NCBI GenBank assembly: GCA_013289665.1
Contig: JABCZN010000004.1
Span: 186,001-250,000 of the forward strand
Direction: 5' to 3'
Source: Acidobacteriota bacterium
GTDB lineage: Bacteria > Acidobacteriota > Terriglobia > Acidiferrales > UBA7541
DNA length: 64,000 nt
Shown here: positions 45,822 through 54,644 of the stretch, in pieces
Position numbering within the stretch: the first letter of the stretch is position 1
Layout: each line of letters begins with the position of its first letter
Made by a program: the position numbers and the translations under genes
The notes under the pieces: model-generated
The model's input: the letters and a program-made list of their open reading frames with translations, nothing else
Databases searched by the model: none
What the model was told of the DNA's origin: nothing

Positions 45822-47690
45822 CTAATACACAACATCATATAGCTGTCCTTCTAGTCGCACCGGGTCCTTCTCCGCCGAAGAGCACCGTATGGTGAGCGGC
45901 CGGCCGGCGACGAAATCCTTGTGCTTGATCTCGCCCGCGCCCCACGACAGCCCGCTCCAGATCACCTTGTCGTAATTCATTTCGATGGGCAGAGCCTTGC
46001 CGTCCTGCTCTGCATAAATCTTCAGGACTTTGCCGACCGACTTTCCGTCCGGCGGGCCGCCAGGCCAACTCCGCATAACCTCTCCGGCTGCTCCATGCTG
46101 CTCGAAGATGATGCGCAAGTCTCCCTTCGCCGGCGCCGCGATGCTGGTTTCAATCGTGTTCGGAGTTGCGGAAACGAACTTCGCATCGAGCCGTGCAATG
46201 GATTCCGGGATCTGCACGTCTTCCTGGATACCCAGGTCATACTCCTGGGACGCATACCGGCCAAAACCAACCGCAGCCAGTTGTCCCGGGCCAAGCGTGA
46301 TGCGATTTCCATGCAACACCGGAAGAAATCCGGCGTCGCGAAAAATGATTTTGCCTTCGCCCTGCGCGCCCTCGACCCGCGACAACGCCGGCAGCTCGAT
46401 CTCTCTCACCGCCTGCGCAGGATTCACAACCGTGTAAACCGCGCCGCCCTCTGTCAGTGATCCAAACCCGTAGGGCTCCACGTCGCCGGGAATTCCGCCG
46501 AACGTTTTCGTCCTGCCCATGGCTTCGAATGGCTCGAAGAGCCTCTGCACCCGCGCGAACCAGCGAGCCATGTCCGCATCCAGGAATTCCAGATTGCCGT
46601 GGATGGTATTCACCCATCCGCCGCGTGCCGCCATGAGCAGCAACATCCCTTTCCACGCATTCGTCTTCCGGTAGTAAATGGTTCCCGTGTTGCCGATCAT
46701 GAATCCCGTGGAATCGATGCGTTCCAGCGGCAATCCGCTCTGCTCGTATCGCCGCACCATGTGGTCGCTGTAAATGTCCATCGAGCGCCAGAAATTTGTT
46801 TCAGGCACATCGGAAGGCCGGGGATCGCCGGAATAAATGGAGTCAAACACTTCCAGCCAGCGCAAATCGATGGGGTTGTGGAAAGGGAATGGCCCGGCTG
46901 TGGATTCGACGTCGCCGCCAAATCCATTGAAAGCAACGAGCATGGCGTCCGGATTCTTTGCCCGGAATTTCCGGAGAGCTTCGCGGAACGCCGCTTCATT
47001 GCGCGCGTGAATCTCTTCCGGCGCCAGCGTTTTTTCCGCTTGAGGAGTCGCTGCGCCAAAATCCACGAAATCAAACTTGAACATGCGGATTCCGTGGTCG
47101 TACCAATATTGCATCGCCTGCATGAAGTCCGGCAGAAAACCGCCTTCGTAGAACGACATTGAGCCGCCCTTGGCGTTCAGCGAGTCTCGCCACTCGGGCG
47201 CAGCATCAATTTTCACCAACGTGTTGGTGCTGAACCAGAGACCGGGGAGAAGACCATTCGCTTTGCACTCGGCGATCCAGTGATCCGGACCATCCGGCCA
47301 GTTGGGCGTTCTCCACTTGCGGTACGCGCCGTCTTTCGCGAACCAGAAAGCATCCATCATGTAGTAATCGAAGTGCACGCCGAGTTTGTGCAACCGGACA
47401 ATTTCGCCCAGTTCCTTCATCGCCAGCGATTCCGTCAGGGGGATATTGTCGGAAAGTTCGTCGTAGGCGGACCAATCGTTATAAACCCAGATTGGATCGC
47501 GAAGCACTGGAGAGCCCAGCTTCGCTGGCGTCCATGTCGCCGCGGAAACAGGCGAAACGCTTTGTGATTTATTTTTGTCCTTGGCCTGCGAGGGAGTCCG
47601 AATGGCGGTAGCAAGGAAGGCCAGCGCCAGGCACACGACCAGAAGGGCCCTCGAAGATCCGGTTCGTGTTTTCGTTCGATCTGGTCGCAT
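45822..47690 (-). CDS. Exported alpha-galactosidase-like glycoside hydrolase (clan D type)
   Basis: This is a 622-residue exported TIM-barrel enzyme. The region RMFKFDFVDFGAATPQAEKT carries the aspartate expected as nucleophile in GH27/GH31/GH36-type alpha-glycosidases. FDYYMMDAFWF and KANGLLPGLWFST are other barrel strands. The C-terminal half is a beta domain. The exact family is not settled by eye; melibiase-like (GH36-related) fits best. It would release alpha-linked galactose or a similar sugar. A short stretch reading LSRVEGAQGEG in the C-terminal half looks like a small inserted repeat. The gene is 60 bases downstream of the esterase. Confidence 0.83.
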   Translation of the reverse strand: MRPDRTKTRTGSSRALLVVCLALAFLATAIRTPSQAKDKNKSQSVSPVSAATWTPAKLGSPVLRDPIWVYNDWSAYDELSDNIPLTESLAMKELGEIVRLHKLGVHFDYYMMDAFWFAKDGAYRKWRTPNWPDGPDHWIAECKANGLLPGLWFSTNTLVKIDAAPEWRDSLNAKGGSMSFYEGGFLPDFMQAMQYWYDHGIRMFKFDFVDFGAATPQAEKTLAPEEIHARNEAAFREALRKFRAKNPDAMLVAFNGFGGDVESTAGPFPFHNPIDLRWLEVFDSIYSGDPRPSDVPETNFWRSMDIYSDHMVRRYEQSGLPLERIDSTGFMIGNTGTIYYRKTNAWKGMLLLMAARGGWVNTIHGNLEFLDADMARWFARVQRLFEPFEAMGRTKTFGGIPGDVEPYGFGSLTEGGAVYTVVNPAQAVREIELPALSRVEGAQGEGKIIFRDAGFLPVLHGNRITLGPGQLAAVGFGRYASQEYDLGIQEDVQIPESIARLDAKFVSATPNTIETSIAAPAKGDLRIIFEQHGAAGEVMRSWPGGPPDGKSVGKVLKIYAEQDGKALPIEMNYDKVIWSGLSWGAGEIKHKDFVAGRPLTIRCSSAEKDPVRLEGQLYDVVY

Positions 47691-47750
47691 CGCTTGTGGC
47701 CTTCCATGTAGGTGGTCGGAGCTATTTTTTGCACGAATTGTCAGAAGTAT

Positions 47751-49760
47751 TCACTTAACTGCGGCGGATTGTCCAGGCCAGTCGTCGGTGCGGAACGGAG
47801 AAGCCGGCAAGCCTTCCTTGTTGTACAAATTGCAGTCTGGACTGCTCGCCCAGGCATAGCGCACCGCGATAGGCCCTTTCACACCGGGACTTGAGACTAC
47901 GATCTCGTCACCCTCGATTCGCGCTTCCGCCCAATGAAAAATGTGGTCGCTTCCGGCAATCGCAAAGCCTTTCAGCGGCCCGCCGCTCGCTTCCAAGCCA
48001 GATCCGGCGTAGCGAAAATGCAACCGCACATTCTCTCCTTCGATTTTCATCGAATCAAAGAGCGGGCCGGAATAGACGATCTTCTCGCCATAGGTTGCCC
48101 CCAAAGCCCACAGCGCCAGGCGGTGGCCTATTTCTTCCTTTCGCGGCGGGTGAAGGTTTTTTGGCTCGCCCACATCAATGGAGACAGCCAGGCCGGTATT
48201 CGGCACAGTGCGTGCCGTCAAAAATTGTGCTTCGCGGAGCTCCGCCCAGATCGAATCGCCCAGCTCCGGACTTGATCCGTGGTTTGCTAACTGCACGATC
48301 AGGAAAGGAAAGTCGCTTTCTCCCCAACCCTTGCGCCAGCCGGCGATCAATGCGGGCAACAATTTCCGGTACTGGTAGGCGCGCCAAGTGTTTCCTTCTC
48401 CCTGATACCAGAGAGCACCGCGAATCCGATATTTCTCTAACGGCGCGATCATTCCGTGAAAAAGCCCGGAGGGAGGCCTTTCCGGATCCCCGGCCGAGGT
48501 CATATTTACAAATTGAAAGCCGCTGAGCGATTCAACCGTCAGCGGCTTCGAGACTCCCCACCCTGCCTGCTTCAGGTCTTTGAACAGGATCGTGATCTGC
48601 TTCCACTCCGGCGTGGCGTGAAATATTTCCGCGGCATAGTTATCCCAATCCGAAATTGTCGGCTGCAGAATCTCTGGCTGAAATTGGCCGTTTCCGCGCA
48701 CCCAGAATCGAATGCCGGCGTAGCGGCTCATGTCCGCAGCCGAATGATCCGCATGGAAATTCGCTTGCAGGCGCGAAGAACTCACTTCATCGAGCGTCCC
48801 AAACACCCGCGCCGCGTAGCCTTTGCCGCCTCTTCCGGGGGCCACAAGCTCAAATGCCGCCTCGGGAGAATCCTTCCAGTTGTACGCCCACTCACCGCCA
48901 GTGGAGATCCGGGAAGTTCCATCATCAAAATCGCTGATGCGCATCGGAGAATTTGAATCGTCCGGCTGGGGCAGCAACTCAAAATCATCAAACTCCAGCG
49001 AAAAATCCTTTGGCCGAGCAGCAAGCGATTTGGCGCTGTCTGGAGCAGCGTCCCACGCCTTCAAGATGGATTGGAGAGCCGGCTCGCGGCGCAGGGCTTC
49101 AGGATCTGCCCATTCCTCCGCCGCCGTGCCCGGCCGCGCGCTCAAAATTATTCCGATGGGTACGCGTAATGCTCGAAACAAATCACGCGCAAAAAAATAA
49201 CTCACCGCCGAAAATGTTTTTGCCGATTCCGGCGAGCAAACCACCCATTCCTGTGGCGAAGTATCTTTTTGAGGAGTGAGCGAGATTCTCTGAGGCACGG
49301 TGAACAATCGTATTTCCTCGTAGTCCGCTTTGGGAATTTCCTCGGCGGCTCCTGTGGCCCCGCCGAGCGCATAAGTCATGTTCGACTGGCCAGACGCAAC
49401 CCAGATCTCTCCAATCAGGACGTCTTTAAATTCGACAGTCTTTTTGCCCTGCACGCGAAGAACAAAGGGGCCGCCAGCCCCCATCGCGGGAAGGTCGATG
49501 TTCCAATTCCCCTGGCCGTCGGCGCTCGCCGCTCTGGTGTTGCCCGCCAGGCTCGCGGAGATTTTTTCGCCCGGATCGGCCCAGCCCCAAACGCGAATGT
49601 CGCTATCCCGCTGCAGCACCATGTGATCGCTGAACAAGTGCGGCAGCACTGGCTCCGCATGGATTGGTGAAAGAAGCACCGGCCATAACAACAGTGTGAT
49701 GGAAATCCTCAGCCAGCTGCCCATTGGACTGTCTCTATTCTCGAAAAACCTGATCAACAT
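47751..49760 (-). CDS. Sialate O-acetylesterase-like enzyme with inserted CBM-like domain
   Basis: This is a 669-residue exported carbohydrate esterase of the SGNH type that removes acetyl groups from sugars. The nucleophile motif is ASGQSNM near residue 126; GALWYQGEGN near 450 is the second signature and the Asp/His pair lies in VGEPKNLHPPRKEEIGH. Between about residues 270 and 425 a beta-sandwich-like insert (ISDFDDGTSRISTGGEW to QFVN) resembles CBM11/CIA30-type carbohydrate-binding domains. The ATG at 49760 has GAGGG upstream. It is 46 bases after the epimerase gene. Deacetylation of a pectin-like polymer is more likely here than action on sialic acid. Confidence 0.9.
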   Translation of the reverse strand: MLIRFFENRDSPMGSWLRISITLLLWPVLLSPIHAEPVLPHLFSDHMVLQRDSDIRVWGWADPGEKISASLAGNTRAASADGQGNWNIDLPAMGAGGPFVLRVQGKKTVEFKDVLIGEIWVASGQSNMTYALGGATGAAEEIPKADYEEIRLFTVPQRISLTPQKDTSPQEWVVCSPESAKTFSAVSYFFARDLFRALRVPIGIILSARPGTAAEEWADPEALRREPALQSILKAWDAAPDSAKSLAARPKDFSLEFDDFELLPQPDDSNSPMRISDFDDGTSRISTGGEWAYNWKDSPEAAFELVAPGRGGKGYAARVFGTLDEVSSSRLQANFHADHSAADMSRYAGIRFWVRGNGQFQPEILQPTISDWDNYAAEIFHATPEWKQITILFKDLKQAGWGVSKPLTVESLSGFQFVNMTSAGDPERPPSGLFHGMIAPLEKYRIRGALWYQGEGNTWRAYQYRKLLPALIAGWRKGWGESDFPFLIVQLANHGSSPELGDSIWAELREAQFLTARTVPNTGLAVSIDVGEPKNLHPPRKEEIGHRLALWALGATYGEKIVYSGPLFDSMKIEGENVRLHFRYAGSGLEASGGPLKGFAIAGSDHIFHWAEARIEGDEIVVSSPGVKGPIAVRYAWASSPDCNLYNKEGLPASPFRTDDWPGQSAAVK

Positions 49761-49806
49761 TTATCCCTCGGGCGGCAAATCAAGATTCTTCCACTTGCTA
49801 TCCCTG

Positions 49807-50862
49807 CTACAGATTTGAAAATTTGAAGACCGTTGTCGAATCGTACCGCTCGCCCGCCCGGAGCACGGTGGAGGGGAAATTCGCCTGATTCGGTGAATCC
49901 GGAAAATGCTGCGTCTCCAGACACAGCCCAGAGTGCCTGCCATAGGCTGTCACGCCTTTCCCACGCGCGCTGCCATCCAGAAAATTGCCGCTGTAGAATT
50001 GGATCCCCGGCTCAGTTGTAAAGATTTCCATCGTCCGCCCCGATTGAGGTTCGGAAAGCTTTGCGGACCGCGCTAGTCCTCCATGCATGCTCCGGTTCAG
50101 CACCCAATTGTGGTCGTAGCCCCTTCCGAATTTCAATTGCGGGTCATCCTGATTGATCCTCAAGCCGATGGCTTCGGGCCGCCTGAAATCGAAGGGCGTG
50201 TGCTTCACCTGGCGAAACTCGCCGGTTGGGATCAGATTCTCGTTCACCGGCGTAAACTGATCCGCGTCGAGTTGAAGTTGATGCAGCAGAATGTTCCCCT
50301 CCGCCCGGCCCTGCAAATTGAAATAGGAATGATTCGTCAGGTTAACGATTGTGTCTTTGCCGGTGGTCGCGGAGTATCTAATCTGAAACTCATTTCCCTC
50401 ATTCAAAGAATATTCCACACGAACAGCTAATTTTCCCGGGTAGCCTTCCTCCCCATCTTCGCTGACGTAATCCAGAATCAGGCTCTCATTCTGCCCACTG
50501 GAACCTTCCCGCGCGTCCCATACCACTTTTTCAAATCCCACCACCCCACCATGCAAGTGATTCGGCCCGTTGTTCCGGGCAAGCGTATGCTCATGCCCAT
50601 TCAAGCGAAATTTACCATTGGCGATGCGATTCGCGTAACGCCCGATGATCGCTCCGAAATGCCATTTGTCCCTTTCGTAGCTTGCAAGATCGTCGTATCC
50701 GAGCACCACATCGGCGATCTCCCCGCTGCGATCGGGGACCCTCAGCGAGACGACAATTCCACCATAGTTCGTGATTTCAATTTCCACTTTGCTGCGATTC
50801 GCCAGGGTGTAGAGTCCAACCTCCCTACCGTCCGACGTTTTTCCAAATGGCCGCTTCCGCAT
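49807..50862 (-). CDS. galM: Aldose 1-epimerase (mutarotase)
   Basis: This is a 351-residue galactose mutarotase-like enzyme that interconverts the alpha and beta forms of free sugars such as galactose. Typical motifs are GRYANRIANG, the histidine in NNGPNHLHGG, and LTNHSYFNLQG further on. The glutamate in CLETQHFPDSPN is the catalytic base. The ATG at 50862 has a GGAG site eight bases upstream; a GTG at 50907 gives a longer form. It starts the carbohydrate locus and no signal peptide is seen, so it acts in the cytoplasm. Confidence 0.94.
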   Translation of the reverse strand: MRKRPFGKTSDGREVGLYTLANRSKVEIEITNYGGIVVSLRVPDRSGEIADVVLGYDDLASYERDKWHFGAIIGRYANRIANGKFRLNGHEHTLARNNGPNHLHGGVVGFEKVVWDAREGSSGQNESLILDYVSEDGEEGYPGKLAVRVEYSLNEGNEFQIRYSATTGKDTIVNLTNHSYFNLQGRAEGNILLHQLQLDADQFTPVNENLIPTGEFRQVKHTPFDFRRPEAIGLRINQDDPQLKFGRGYDHNWVLNRSMHGGLARSAKLSEPQSGRTMEIFTTEPGIQFYSGNFLDGSARGKGVTAYGRHSGLCLETQHFPDSPNQANFPSTVLRAGERYDSTTVFKFSNL

Positions 50863-51604
50863 TTTCCGCTCTCCGCCGCGCGCGATCAACTCCGCTTCTT
50901 TCTGCACCGAGGCCCTCAGGATAATACAGGAAATTCTCTATACCATCCCCGCTACCCAAACTTCAGCGAGAACACCATGGGAAGCCGGAGCGAGGGATAG
51001 TGGCCCAGAACGAGGAACGGCGCGTTTTGGATGAAGCGCCTGATGATCTTCGCGTGGCAATCATTCTTCTATCGCAATCCGTTGGAAAGACCTGGAGCGA
51101 AGGATCTGCGCGGCGTTGATCGCAGGTGCATTTCCATTTCAAGTTGATTCGTCTGGATAACACTGTTTAGACACCTAGAATCGGGTAACCGCGAGAGATC
51201 GCCTCGAGGCAGTCATCACAACCGCCGCGTGGAGAAGCAAACCAAGCCGGATGTTGGTAGCGGGAGCAGACAGAACTATTCAGCCCCGATTAATTTCGCG
51301 GGCAATTCGTGTGTCTCGCCCCCTACATATATTTCGCCGCTTTCTGAAAGACGGCTCAAGCCCCTGGTTTCATTCCGATCCCGAGGCTCTGGGCGCCCTG
51401 GCCAATCTTTATTTAGTATTGTTTCAAGGCTTCGCAATTCTTCGGCCCCGCATCGGCAAAGACGCTTCTGATTTCGGCAAAGTGTTTGCGATACACCACG
51501 GCGATCAACTCTCAGCCATCCCGCATCTGTCGCGTTCCGACGAGCCCTTGCGCGGCACGAGCGGACCGTCATAAGAAGGAGGTATGCGGCACCGCCCGCG
51601 CCCC
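50863..51604. other. Gene-free stretch between galM and the STAS gene
   Basis: About 740 bases hold no recognisable gene. A 39-codon frame starting with GTG at 51000 and an open + strand frame at 51251-51574 were examined. The latter has no recognisable domain or good start, and neither is called. A strong ribosome-like AGAAGGAGGT lies at 51575-51584, but the frame that follows is antisense to the STAS gene. Confidence 0.4.
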
Positions 51605-51946
51605 TCAGAAACTTGCAACGGCAGCAGCTTCAGTCGGGCACGTTTCAAATATGGACAGCAGCCGGGCAATTTCCAACGCTTCCCTCAACTTCGGGCCGAG
51701 CTTACAAAGCATGAGCCGTCCGCCTTGGGCCTTTGTCTTTCGATGCGTTTCGATGAGTGCGCCGAGGCCCGCGCTGTCAACATAATTCACGTGCTCAAGA
51801 TTAATGACGATCCGTGTGGCGCCGGATGCAAGGAGATTGTCAATCGTCGTGCGCAGCCCGGTGCTCTCTTCGCCGAGCGCAAGACGACCTTTGAGCGCCA
51901 GCACATGGATTCCATTCATCTCACGCTGTGTTATTTCCAAAGGCAC
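51605..51946 (-). CDS. STAS-domain anti-sigma factor antagonist
   Basis: This is a 113-residue SpoIIAA-like STAS protein. The phosphorylatable serine lies in NYVDSAGLGALIETH near residue 57; when unphosphorylated such proteins bind an anti-sigma kinase and free the sigma factor. The start is GTG with an AGGGGGTGA site. No kinase, phosphatase or sigma factor gene is near, so its partner is encoded elsewhere. Confidence 0.92.
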   Translation of the reverse strand: MPLEITQREMNGIHVLALKGRLALGEESTGLRTTIDNLLASGATRIVINLEHVNYVDSAGLGALIETHRKTKAQGGRLMLCKLGPKLREALEIARLLSIFETCPTEAAAVASF

Positions 51947-52083
51947 TGCTCACCCCCTCACGCGGCGAATACGTGGATTTGTGATCTCATCCATAATAGC
52001 TTCTAGACTCCGGAGACCAAAGCCTGTTCCGTGATATCCGGCTGTCATTCGGGAGCATTGGCTGAATCACTGGAGCCCATTGA

Positions 52084-52414
52084 GCTCAAAGAGTTCCGCT
52101 CTTTTCGACGGTAACGTTCGGGGAAATTCAAAAGGGTGTGGAGCTCACGCGCCGACAGGATCCTGTAAAGGCGAACGAAATCGAGGCTTGGGCGGCACAG
52201 TTGGAACGCGCTTCACAAGTCTTGTCCATGGATGCAGCGTGTTTTCGAGAATATGCCCGCCTAATGCACCACCCGTTCCGATACCCTAGGTGAGGACGCC
52301 ATGATGGCCGCCACGGCGCGCGTTCATGGACTCACCGTGGCCACTCGGGATAACCGTGATTTCGCGCACTTCGACGTGGCCGTCTTGAATCCCTTCAAAC
52401 AGAGAGTGCTGTAG
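52084..52414 (+). pseudogene. Decayed VapC-type PIN-domain toxin
   Basis: Frame 52084-52272 reads VTFGEIQKGVELTRRQD and, further on, SMDAACFREYARLMHH; after a one-base insertion near 52271-52274, the next frame (to TAG at 52412) reads RSDTLGEDAMMAATARVHG and TVATRDNRDFAHFDVAVLNP. Joined, these match the middle and end of VapC toxins, with conserved acids in GEIQKG, GEDAMMA and TRDNRD. The N-terminal DTN segment is missing and the upstream frame is blocked by TGA at 52081. No intact antitoxin is seen beside it. It is therefore a relic of a toxin-antitoxin pair. Confidence 0.75.
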
Positions 52415-52558
52415 TGCTTGCCCCGAAGCACCCAGCTAGTTTTAGCAGCTAGCTATGCATCCTAGTCCTCGAGGCAATTCGGCTATAATTTGCGCGAGCG
52501 CATGCCATTTGCGGTGCTGGTTGGTCATGCAATCGTCAAGCATTTATCTGGAGCAGTC

Positions 52559-53302
52559 ATGGGTCAAGATAGTTTTATTCCGGTTGCAACGAATGCCAGG
52601 TCGCGAAGCGACCTCGTCGAGCGCGGGTTCAGTCGTGAGCCGCTGAGGGTTGATCTAGACATAGCGCGCTCGCTGGAAGCGTTCTCCCATGCCGCCTGGT
52701 CCGTTCCAAGGGACGAATACTACGATGGGGGAGACAGGTATCGTTCCTTAAATCGTGTCAGGGCCGAGATTGCTGAGGGCGGTGTAAATGTTTGGTTGAG
52801 CGAAGAGAGCACGCCCTATGTGCAGCTGAAAAAATACAACACGACAATCGGCGGCCGCCCGCGAGAGTACGCTCCGCTGCCCCCGGCGATCGCCGGTTCC
52901 ATAGGGGTTCGCAAGATGATTGCTCACCACCTTCATTACCTACCGCTGTCGACGGTCGGTACGAAGTATTTGGTCAACGTTCATCTAATAAGGTTCGCGG
53001 CTGCGCCTGGCCGGCCGTGCGACACGAGTCCGCCGGGCTTACATAAAGACGGGGAAAAGTACATCGCCACGCATCTAGTGGGCCGCTGCGGCGCTCAGGG
53101 TGGTGAGGTCGTCATAACCGACAACGACAAGCGGGAAATGGATCGCTTCACGATGCGCGAATCGGGTGAGTGTTACGTCTTCGACGATGATCGCATCTGG
53201 CATATGTTGACGCCAGTGGCCGTACTGGAAGGCAATCAGTACGCCTACCGTGACACACTGGCATTCGATATGCTGCCAGAGGGCTGGGAACCCCTGAAGT
53301 AA
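52559..53302 (+). CDS. 2OG-Fe(II) dioxygenase, isoleucine-4-hydroxylase-like family
   Basis: This is a 247-residue cytoplasmic non-heme iron oxygenase of the family that includes the L-isoleucine 4-hydroxylase IDO. The iron ligands are His and Asp in PPGLHKDGEKYIATH near residue 160 and His in DRIWHMLTPV near 215; the 2-oxoglutarate-binding arginine is in YRDTLAFD near 235. These enzymes hydroxylate free amino acids or similar small substrates. The ATG at 52559 is chosen over 52490 because TGGAG lies five bases upstream and the length then fits the family. It stands alone after a toxin relic. The substrate is unknown. Confidence 0.85.
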   Translation: MGQDSFIPVATNARSRSDLVERGFSREPLRVDLDIARSLEAFSHAAWSVPRDEYYDGGDRYRSLNRVRAEIAEGGVNVWLSEESTPYVQLKKYNTTIGGRPREYAPLPPAIAGSIGVRKMIAHHLHYLPLSTVGTKYLVNVHLIRFAAAPGRPCDTSPPGLHKDGEKYIATHLVGRCGAQGGEVVITDNDKREMDRFTMRESGECYVFDDDRIWHMLTPVAVLEGNQYAYRDTLAFDMLPEGWEPLK

Positions 53303-53427
53303 TGGGAGACGGAAGGACCGGAACCCCGGCAATGCAGAGGGGCGTCCCTTTGGAGTCGGTCCAGCAGATTCAGCTTGCCCTCTGCCAGCATCAGGTCACT
53401 TCCAGTTTAGCCGACCACCCGGATTGT

Positions 53428-54066
53428 CTACCGTAGTTTGGATTTGGATTGCAGTCCGTTCCACGCCATCCTGTGGAACAGTTCGTCCATTGCCTTTGGC
53501 GACTCTCTTGCGCCGCGATCGAGCCACCATTTCAGAAGTGACAGCAGGTTTCCGGCGAGTGAATGCGAGCGAGCATCCAGTTCGCTCTGAACCAGATCCT
53601 TCAGGCCGATGTCCTTCAGATGTCGGGCGATACTGCGAGCGAAGTAGCCCTGCGCAAGTTCGAAAAACGCGTGGATACGTCCGGAATCGACCAGAGCGCG
53701 GTAGAGTTTCTTCGCATCACCGACATGGCTAAAAAATTCTGCCACGGGTGCGATGCGGTAGGATTTCTCCTGCTTCCTAAAAAGAGCAGTGCTCCACATT
53801 TCCAGGCCGTCCTCTAGCACGCAGAGAAATAGGTCGTCCTTGTCGCGATAATGGAGATAGAAAGTGGACCGGCCGACTGCCGCGCGGTTCAGCACTTCCT
53901 GCACCGTGATTTTGTCGATCGACTTCTCTTGCATCAACGCGACCAGCGCATTACTCAGCAGGCTGCGCGTACGCCGGATGCGCAGGTCAGGCTTGCGCCG
54001 TTGCTTGCCATTTTTCCTCTGCTTGGCAAGCCCTATGGGTAGCGGAGAGCGCTCATTGTTGGACAT
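53428..54066 (-). CDS. TetR/AcrR family regulator
   Basis: This 212-residue repressor has a basic N-terminal tail (KQRKNGKQRRKPDLRIRRTR), then the helix-turn-helix ITVQEVLNRAAVGRSTFYLH followed by YRDKDDLF. The ligand domain is helical. It is divergent from the Spy-like gene with 125 bases between, so it may control itself and that gene. An AAGGTGG site precedes the ATG. Confidence 0.9.
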   Translation of the reverse strand: MSNNERSPLPIGLAKQRKNGKQRRKPDLRIRRTRSLLSNALVALMQEKSIDKITVQEVLNRAAVGRSTFYLHYRDKDDLFLCVLEDGLEMWSTALFRKQEKSYRIAPVAEFFSHVGDAKKLYRALVDSGRIHAFFELAQGYFARSIARHLKDIGLKDLVQSELDARSHSLAGNLLSLLKWWLDRGARESPKAMDELFHRMAWNGLQSKSKLR

Positions 54067-54191
54067 CGGCCACCTTTTTGTTCAGCAACTCAACCAATTT
54101 CACTCACAGCTATCGACTCTGCTTCGTTGCTTCGCTACAGTGCACATATTACGGCAGCCCTCGAGGGCACAAGCAAAAAAGGAGGGAGACC

Positions 54192-54626
54192 ATGAATCGA
54201 ATTCGCTTCTTTGCAATCGGCAGTATGATGTTGTTTGCGCCAGGCATGCTGGCGCAACAAACCGCACCGACCGGCGAGCCCGCAAGAGGCGCCGCCCAGG
54301 ACGTCGTCCTGCCAGACGTCGGAGATCAGTTGAGGGTGCTGACCCAGAAACTTGATCTCTCCGTTGATCAACAGCCCAAAGTCAAAACCATCCTGCAGGA
54401 ACTGCATGATGCCTCGCTGAAGTTCATGCAGGGCGAAAGCACGTCGCACGAAGAGCTCCTGAGTAAGGTCAGGCCTTTGCGCGTAAATGCCGACAAGAAG
54501 ATCCGCGAAATCCTGAGCGATGACCAGAGAAAAAAACTCGATCAATACTTGCAGGGCCCGCACGCAGAGATGCATGGCAGCCTGAGCGGGGCAACGTCTC
54601 CCGCGACAAGGACGCCAAAGCCTTGA
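54192..54626 (+). CDS. Spy/CpxP-like periplasmic protein
   Basis: This is a 144-residue exported protein, with a signal peptide ending at PGMLAQ and a helical mature part. LDLSVDQQPKVKTILQELHD and IREILSDDQRKKLDQYL match the repeated LTxxQ-type motifs of Spy and CpxP chaperone-like proteins. The start at 54192 is set by AAGGAGGGAGACC directly before the ATG. It ends in a low-complexity Ser/Thr/Pro stretch. It probably assists envelope protein folding or metal stress responses (inference). Confidence 0.78.
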   Translation: MNRIRFFAIGSMMLFAPGMLAQQTAPTGEPARGAAQDVVLPDVGDQLRVLTQKLDLSVDQQPKVKTILQELHDASLKFMQGESTSHEELLSKVRPLRVNADKKIREILSDDQRKKLDQYLQGPHAEMHGSLSGATSPATRTPKP

Positions 54627-54644
54627 AGAGATCGGCAGAGGAGC

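Noticed and set aside
51000..51119. Small frame of 39 codons starting with GTG
   Set aside because: Composition looks protein-like, but there is no family match by eye and only a weak ribosome site.
51251..51574. Open + strand frame of 107 codons
   Set aside because: No recognisable domain, no ribosome site, and no neighbour to support it.
54157..54168. Perfect 12-base palindrome GCCCTCGAGGGC between the TetR and Spy-like genes
   Set aside because: Could be an operator, but it is short, GC-rich and lies close to the Spy ribosome site; not enough to call.
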